A stretch of 64,000 nt of DNA from Larimichthys crocea (taxonomy: Eukaryota; Chordata; Actinopteri; Sciaenidae), in assembly GCF_000972845.2 (NCBI RefSeq), contig NC_040016.1, positions 26,013,795 through 26,077,794 on the forward strand, in the 5' to 3' direction. The position numbers and the translations under genes were made by a program. Positions 58,468 to 64,000 of the stretch are shown here, piece by piece (position 1 is the stretch's first letter; every line of letters starts with the position of its first letter). The notes beneath the pieces were generated by a model, which saw nothing but the letters and a program-made list of their open reading frames with translations, was not told where the DNA came from and did not search any database.

Positions 58468-58470
58468 CAA
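57868..58470 (+). repeat. CA-rich tracts, broken
   Basis: Three blocks (57868-58150, 58228-58330, 58410-58470) of CACACA with ACAACA, CCACAC and TCACAC irregularities. Interspersed unique segments are short. His/Thr- and Cys/Val-rich frames are by-products. Confidence 0.93.
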
Positions 58471-60587
58471 ACACAACATTCTTTTCATCTTCTCCCTCCT
58501 CTCATTCTTTTTTTCTTTTTCCCCATAATCTCCTCCTCCTCCTCCTCCTCCTCCTCCTCCTCGCCTCCTCCTCCTCTCACTTCATCCATCTCTTCCAACA
58601 CATCAAACACAGATATTATTATCCACGTACCGAGAATGGATCCGCCTACAAGATCTGATGTGAAGAATTGAGGAGGTTAGAGGGGATTAGAGTGAAATGA
58701 GTGGTATTTGATTTTATGAGGTTTTTTTTTTTTTATTATATTATTATTATTTTTGATGATGTGGAGAGGGGGAAGGGAGGAGGAGAGGTGAGGAGTCTAT
58801 GAGTTTTATTATGAGGGGAGGTGGAGGGTCAAATTAGTTTTGGCAGTTATTAGCCGTTTGGGAGACTTAATGGACGGCCGAGTGACATCGCCGCAGGGTA
58901 AACAAAGCAACACAGGAGGCAAAGAGTGGAGATGATCGCGGACACGTGAGGAACTGAGAAGACGGGGTTATTAGTGATGGAGGTGCAGGACGCGCAACTT
59001 CAGGTAACCCTTTGTTTTCTGTGAAACAGGGAAGTGGAACCTGGTGTTTACAGTAAATGAGCTAAACGTCAGTGTGCACCTTCAGCTGGACCGAACAGAA
59101 CCTCAGAACCAGCAGTGGCAGCCCCCTGGACAATTCAGTTTTCTTTTACTCAGTGAACTGATGAATGTGAAAGTGTGTCCCTTTGAATCATCGTCTGGTT
59201 TTGAACACAATATCCCCTAAATGACGGTGAGTCGAGCTGCTGATTCAGCTGAACAGAAACAAATCTCAAGTTTCACTGAGAGAATCTGAAACAGCAGAAG
59301 CAGCTCGTGGACACAGAGATTAAAAACTGCATTTAACATTCGAACAACTGTTTCATGTTTGTCCTCTCATCTGCTGCTGCCTTAGTACAAGCACATAGAG
59401 GCCGGAGCAGAGACCGGCGCCTCTATCCTCAGGCAGCAACAATGCTTCTCGTTGTCTTCACGCCGCCTTCCTCGCCTGTGTGGCGCTCGCCGGGCCTCCG
59501 GTTCCTCCTCATCGTCCATCCAAGCCCAGCTGAGACTCGACCTCCCGTCTCGGTGATGTCCAGCTCATCTCGTTCTGGATTCCTCACTGTATGTGAAGCA
59601 CCAACAACACTTCACCTCCTCATCATAAACTCGTTAACTGTTTCAGTTCAGCTCTGGCTTGTGTTCAACATGGAGACCAGAAATATCCTTCAAACACACA
59701 AGACATTCAGGATGATGATTGAATCAGCCTCTCCACACAGTGAAGAGATTTTTCTTGCTGGATTATTATAGATCAGAAAACTCTGTGGCCAAGAACGCGG
59801 TACAGTTAACTCAAGACTCAGACCAAGATGTTTTGCTGGAGTTGTCAGGAGCACTAATACACTTTGAAACGTCTTGCTCGTGAAAATAAAGACCAGAATT
59901 TCACCAGCTGAACCAAGGACGTACCGTGACAGATTCATTCATTCAGCTCCAGACTGGAGCCGACATACCCAGATCAGCGCAGACAGAGCACACTTATGCT
60001 TTAACACTCCGCTCATCGAGTGTGGGAGGAAGGCCGGGCGAGAGCCGGAGGGGGGAACAAAAAAAAAAAAAAACCGGGGGTGACCCAGGACTTTCTGAGG
60101 CCAAGTGACAATCACATCACGGAAGCCAAGCTGAGGAGGAAGCTGAACATTCCGAGACATCTAACTTTAATTTGGAGCCCATCAATAATGGCCTTCTTCA
60201 ATAACAGTACCAGCGGAGACACAGAAAAAGGGGACGAGAGACAGGTTTGAGGGAATCAATGGGCTTGATTAAGAGCCAGCCGGGTCTCATGATTGATGAA
60301 ACTTCAAAATGTGCTAAATAAGAGAGTAGCACAGGATTTCTCTCTCTGACAGCATGAAGGAGGACGTCTCAGGCTCTGATTTTAGGATGCTAAACAGTCA
60401 AACTGCATTTGTCCTTATTGACCAGAGTACCTCACGAAGAAATAAGAACCGCTCTCCTGCAAGTTAAAGCCTCAGAAGAACGTTGTTGGGGATCTGTTTG
60501 GTGGACAGAGAGAAACGGGCTGAAATAATTAAACATCGAAGATTCAAAAGATATCGGATATCAAAGATTCAACACATCAGGAGGTTT
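58471..60587. other. CTC tract then complex unique sequence
   Basis: (CTC)n at about 58527-58580. A 47-bp element lead-in fragment (GGACCGAACAGAACCTCAGA) is at 59089-59125. Blocks 58845-58960 and 60090-60330 are complex and look like candidate conserved non-coding DNA. A poly-A run lies at 60059-60072. Frames near 59355-59771 show no motif. Confidence 0.4.
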
Positions 60588-61305
60588 TAGACGTCACGGA
60601 GACTATACGTCCCAGGTTTTTAACAAAAAAACACCAGTCTGCGTGGACGTCAGGAGATTAACGTCCAGGTGTTGTAGACCAGTCTGCGGGGACAATCCAC
60701 GGAGACGACGTCACAGGTTTTAGACAGTCTGGTGTGTGGGACGTCTCAGAGACTAGAACTCAGGTTTTTACACAGTCTGCGGGACGTCACGGAGTTAACG
60801 TCCAGGTTTTAGACATCCACTGGGACTGGCTGTGTCTGTGTGGCCTGGCTGCTGTGGTGGTCTGTGCGGGGACGTTCAGAGACTACGTCTAGGTTTTGAC
60901 AGTCTCTGGGTGTGTTTCTCGGGGACGTCTCAGAGACTACGTCCAGTTTATACAGTCTGCGGGGACGTCACGGAGATATACGTCCAGGGTTTTAGGACAG
61001 TCTGCGGGGGACGTCCTCAGAGACTACGGTCCCAGGTTTTAAGACGTTCTGCGGGGGAACGTCACGGAGACTACGTCCAGGTTTTAGACAGTCCTGCGGG
61101 GAGTCACAGAGACTAAAGTCCAGTTTTTAGTAGACAGTCTGCGGGGGAGTCACGGAGACGTAAACGTCCAGGTTGTAAACAGTCTGCCCTGCGGGGACGT
61201 CAACAGAGACTAAGGGTCCAGTTTTAAGACAGTCGCGGGGACGTCACAGAACTTAACGTCCAGGTTTTAGACGTCTGGGCGGGGAACGTCACGGAGACAG
61301 AAATT
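60588..61305 (+). repeat. 42-bp minisatellite array 12, long and degraded
   Basis: About 16 units with numerous insertions, some of several bases (for example AACAAAAAAACACC near 60622, and GTGTGTTTCTC near 60910). The last unit ends at CACGGAGACAG. Confidence 0.92.
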
Positions 61306-61775
61306 TGCTGTGAGCTTTAAAGTCCAGTAAACGAAGAAAAAGAAAAGTTCCCCTCATTTAAAAATGAGACTTTATTGAAACAGCTGACGAGGTTTGAAGG
61401 AGACTTTTTTGTGTCATCGTCTTGTCTCCTTAGCTGAGGGACACTCTGGACCATCCTTTACGTACCGCACACTGAATTCAGACAGAACGGACACTCCTGG
61501 ACTCGTCACGTCTGAATCTAAACCACCCTCAGACTGGAGCTGTCACGCCCTCGGATGGTGTCTGTAAAGGCCCACATAGAAGCGTCGCGTGGGAGACTGA
61601 TGGAAACTGAGTGGATTCTTATGACGGCTCGTTACAAGCCCGGGCCCCCCCCGGCTCTTGTGAAAGTGATTGGGCTAATTGGCCATTGGGAAGTGATTAC
61701 CGGAGAAATAAAGGAAGGCCGGCTCCGGCTGAAATGACTCGCTATTAGAGGGACGAGTCGTAAAGGAGGCTGCAT
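61306..61775. other. Unique stretch with a possible conserved block
   Basis: Bases 61655-61740 (GTGATTGGGCTAATTGGCCA, TTGGGAAGTGATTACCGG) hold a dense set of CCAAT-, TAATTG- and GATTA-like words. No gene. Confidence 0.4.
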
Positions 61776-62262
61776 GTACGCAACACACACACACGCCACA
61801 CACACAACACACACACATATCATACACACAACCCACACACACACACACGTATTATCATACACACACACACACACACATACATTCACACGCACAACAACAC
61901 ACACCACAGATAAACACACACATACACACATACTTCACCAGCACACACACACACAACACACACACACACCACATAATACATACACCGCAGACACAGTACA
62001 CAACACATACACACACACACACACAAACACACACAACACACACACACCACAACACACAAACTACACACACCACACAACACACATGTACATACACACATAC
62101 ACACACACACTCAAGACACATCAACATATAACACACCTACATACACACATAAACACGCGACACTACACACACACAACACACACACCCATATACAACACAA
62201 AACACGCACCAGAACACCACACACACGACAACACCACAACACACACTCACGGATAAAATATA
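61776..62262 (+). repeat. CA-rich tract, broken
   Basis: CACACA with frequent ACAACAC, ATAC and CCAC interruptions. Frames rich in His/Thr are by-products. Confidence 0.93.
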
Positions 62263-62540
62263 TTCACAAACAAAAACAAAAAACATTTCAAAAGATCTTC
62301 AACATGGAAACAAAGTTTACACACAAGAGGCATCGTTGGTATGCAGCTTTGAAATGAAAACACACACACACAGACACCCATAACATACACACACACACCA
62401 ACACAACACACACCTCGGCTGTGTAGGCCTACACGTTGTGTTTCAAGCTGCTCGCTGTGACTCCTCCATTAACTTGTAATTGTTTCTGCAAGAGGAAAAA
62501 CTATTGGATGTAATTAAATCTGACCTTTCCCAGAGCTGTT
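62263..62540. other. Short unique island
   Basis: Unique sequence between CA and GT tracts, with a small CA run at 62359-62415. No feature recognised. Confidence 0.5.
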
Positions 62541-63335
62541 TACCCTGTTGTGTGGGGTGTGAGTTGTGTGTTGCGGGAGTGTTGTGTGTGTGTGGGTGTG
62601 TGGGTGTGTGTGTGTAGTGTGTGTTGTGTGTGTGTGGGTGTGAGTGGGTGTGTGTGTGAGTGGGGAGTGTGTGCGCCGTGTGTGTGTGTGTGCGTGTGTG
62701 GGAGTGTGTGGTGGTGTGTGTGAGTGAGTGTTAGGCGCGTGAGTGTATGTGTGTGTGGTTTGTGTGTGTGTGTGTGTGGTGTGCGTGAGTGTATGTGCAG
62801 GTGTGTGTGTGTGGCGTGGGTCTGTGGTGGGTGTGTTGCCCATGTAAAAAACACTAGCACAAAGTAACGCATGTTTTAATTAAATGACAATTAATGCCAG
62901 GCTGAAATTTTCTCTTGAAAGGCAAGCGTTTGGATGTGTGTGTGTGTTGTGTGTGTGTGTGTGTTTGTGTGTCAGTGTGTGTGTGGGTGAGTGAGTGTGT
63001 GGGTGTGGGTTGTGTGGTTGGGTGTGTCAGTGTGTCAGTGTTTTTGTGTGTGGTGTGTGTGTGTAGTGTGTGGGTTTGTGTGTGTGTGTGTGGTGTGTTT
63101 GTGTGTGTTTGTGTATCCGTGTGGGGGTGGTGGGAGAGTGATGTGTGAGTGCGTGGGTGTGTGTGTGTGTTGGTGTGTGCGTGCGTGTGTGGGTGTGGGT
63201 GTCTGTGTGTGTGTGTGGCGTGTGTGTGGTAGTGTGGGTGTGTGATGTGTGGTTGTGTGGTGTTTGTGGTGTCGTGTGTGTGGTGTGTGCGTGCGTGTGT
63301 GTGTGTGTGTGTAGTGTGCGTGTGGGTGTGTTGTG
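62541..63335 (+). repeat. GT-rich tracts, broken
   Basis: GTGTGT with GGGTG, GAGTG and GTAGTG interruptions at 62541-62840 and 62936-63335, separated by about 95 bases of unique DNA. Both the 61.8 kb CA tract and this GT tract show irregular phase shifts. Confidence 0.93.
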
Positions 63336-64000
63336 TGTGTGCCCTCTCCTCCTGCCGTCCCCCCCCGTCCTTCCTCCCCTGGTGTTTGCGTGTTGTTTCG
63401 TTCAAACCCTTTCCACCACGCCCCCCGTTTGGCTGGCCGCTGGCGGTCCCCGGTCCCGGTGAGCCCGGCCCCCGCGCGACCTGACGCCCGTGCCGTGCTG
63501 GGCCGCCCCGCCGGCCCACCACCCCTGCTGTGCCTGTTGTGTGTGTGTGTGTTGTGGTGGTGTGTGTGTGTGGTGTGGTGTGTGTGTGTGTGTGTTTGTG
63601 TGTGGTGTGTGTGTGCTCCGCATCCCTCCCCCCCCCGCCCGCCCCCGGTTTGCTCCCTCCCGTCCCCCCCCCCCCGCGGCTCTCCCTCTCCTTCTTTGCT
63701 CGGCCCCGCCCTTCCCTCTCCCGCGAGACGCATCGATCCGAGTTTTATCAGCAGACCTGACAGGAGCCGCTGGAGCCACGCTATGCTTGCTCCTCCTCCT
63801 CCTCCTCCTCCCTCCCTCCTCGTCTTTCTCTTCCTCCTCTTTCTCCGCCTCCTCCTCCGCCTTTTCTTCCTCCTCCCTCCTCGGTCCTCCTCCTCCTCGT
63901 CCTTTTCCGCCTCCTCCTCCTCCTCGTCCTTTTTCCTCCTCCTCTCCCTCCTCCTCCTCCTCCTCCTCCTCTGTGTTATTCGCATCCTTCCTCCCCCTCC
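63336..64000 (+). repeat. GC-rich, C-run and CCT-rich low-complexity end
   Basis: A GC-rich island (63340-63530), a short GT tract (63535-63620), C-runs (63630-63680) and a long CTC/CCT tract (63785-64000). The plus strand is almost all pyrimidine after 63785. A long minus-strand Glu/Lys/Arg-rich frame is a by-product of this composition. Base quality here is doubtful. Confidence 0.85.

Noticed and set aside
57813..63522. His/Thr- and Cys/Val-rich frames of up to 222 codons
   Set aside because: CA/GT repeats read in frame, with no domain and with mirror frames on the other strand.
63035..63985. 316-codon minus-strand frame rich in Glu/Lys/Arg then His/Thr
   Set aside because: Entirely low-complexity CCT, GC-rich and GT sequence; no motif.
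1..64000. tRNA, rRNA or snRNA genes, and telomeric repeats
   Set aside because: No A/B-box plus cloverleaf, no ribosomal core sequence and no TTAGGG array were seen; the TTAGC arrays at 9.2-10 kb are not telomeric.

Overview
The window looks like nuclear DNA from a bony fish, probably a percomorph teleost. This rests on an L2-type LINE with the 3' UTR typical of fish, a Tc1-like transposase remnant, a pogo/Tigger-type MITE, an I/Nimb-like LINE fragment, and very dense CA/GT microsatellites. No multi-exon host gene can be assembled. The only non-repeat coding candidates are a 162-codon minus-strand reading frame at 3181-3669, which runs into a good splice donor, and a very short possible terminal exon at 85-129. 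Most of the window is intergenic or intronic DNA colonised by tandem and dispersed repeats.

Three tandem-repeat systems dominate. (1) A 47-bp minisatellite is embedded in a dispersed element with recognisable flanks. It occurs at 4.4-4.9, 6.5-9.15, 14.1-15.3 (with a 580-base N gap), 15.9-16.2 (one unit only), 29.1-29.3, 37.7-38.5, 44.8-45.3 (inverted), 50.6-50.76 (flank only), 54.85-54.97 and 59.1 kb. The flanks contain inverted copies of one module, so it looks like a non-autonomous foldback or MITE-like element whose core expands. (2) A 42-bp minisatellite occurs in both orientations at about twelve loci (5.6, 13.4, 19.2, 20.9, 25.1, 26.7, 28.5, 35.2, 36.8, 42.3, 55.6-56.4 and 60.6-61.3 kb), with one diverged solitary unit at 31.14 kb. 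Many copies begin at the same phase of the unit. (3) A 26-bp minisatellite has 26 units at 1.5-2.2 kb and only two units in a homologous inverted copy at 40.44-40.87 kb. Other arrays have units of 17 bp (9.15-10.02), 20 bp (17.40-17.94), 22 bp (43.8-44.25), 23 bp (30 kb), 24 bp (27.5 kb) and 28 bp (inside the L2 3' UTR).

Transposon remnants are a complete 334-bp TIR element with TA target duplication (12367-12700), a 5'-truncated L2 LINE with reverse transcriptase and 3' UTR (51.75-54.78 kb) and an inverted piece of the same 3' UTR (56.8-57.24 kb), a second L2-like remnant (38.6-39.04 kb), an I/Nimb-like LINE 3' end (25.75-26.36 kb), and an internally deleted Tc1 transposase (34.01-34.30 kb).

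The right end (57.4-64 kb) is largely broken CA/GT tracts, a GGCA/GACA tract and a GC-rich CCT tract. Single-base indels are concentrated in several arrays and in these tracts, while other arrays are indel-free, so part of the apparent degeneration is probably assembly error. Between repeats are unique stretches, some looking like candidate conserved non-coding elements or carrying X-box, octamer and homeodomain motifs. With no alignment available these are suggestions only.
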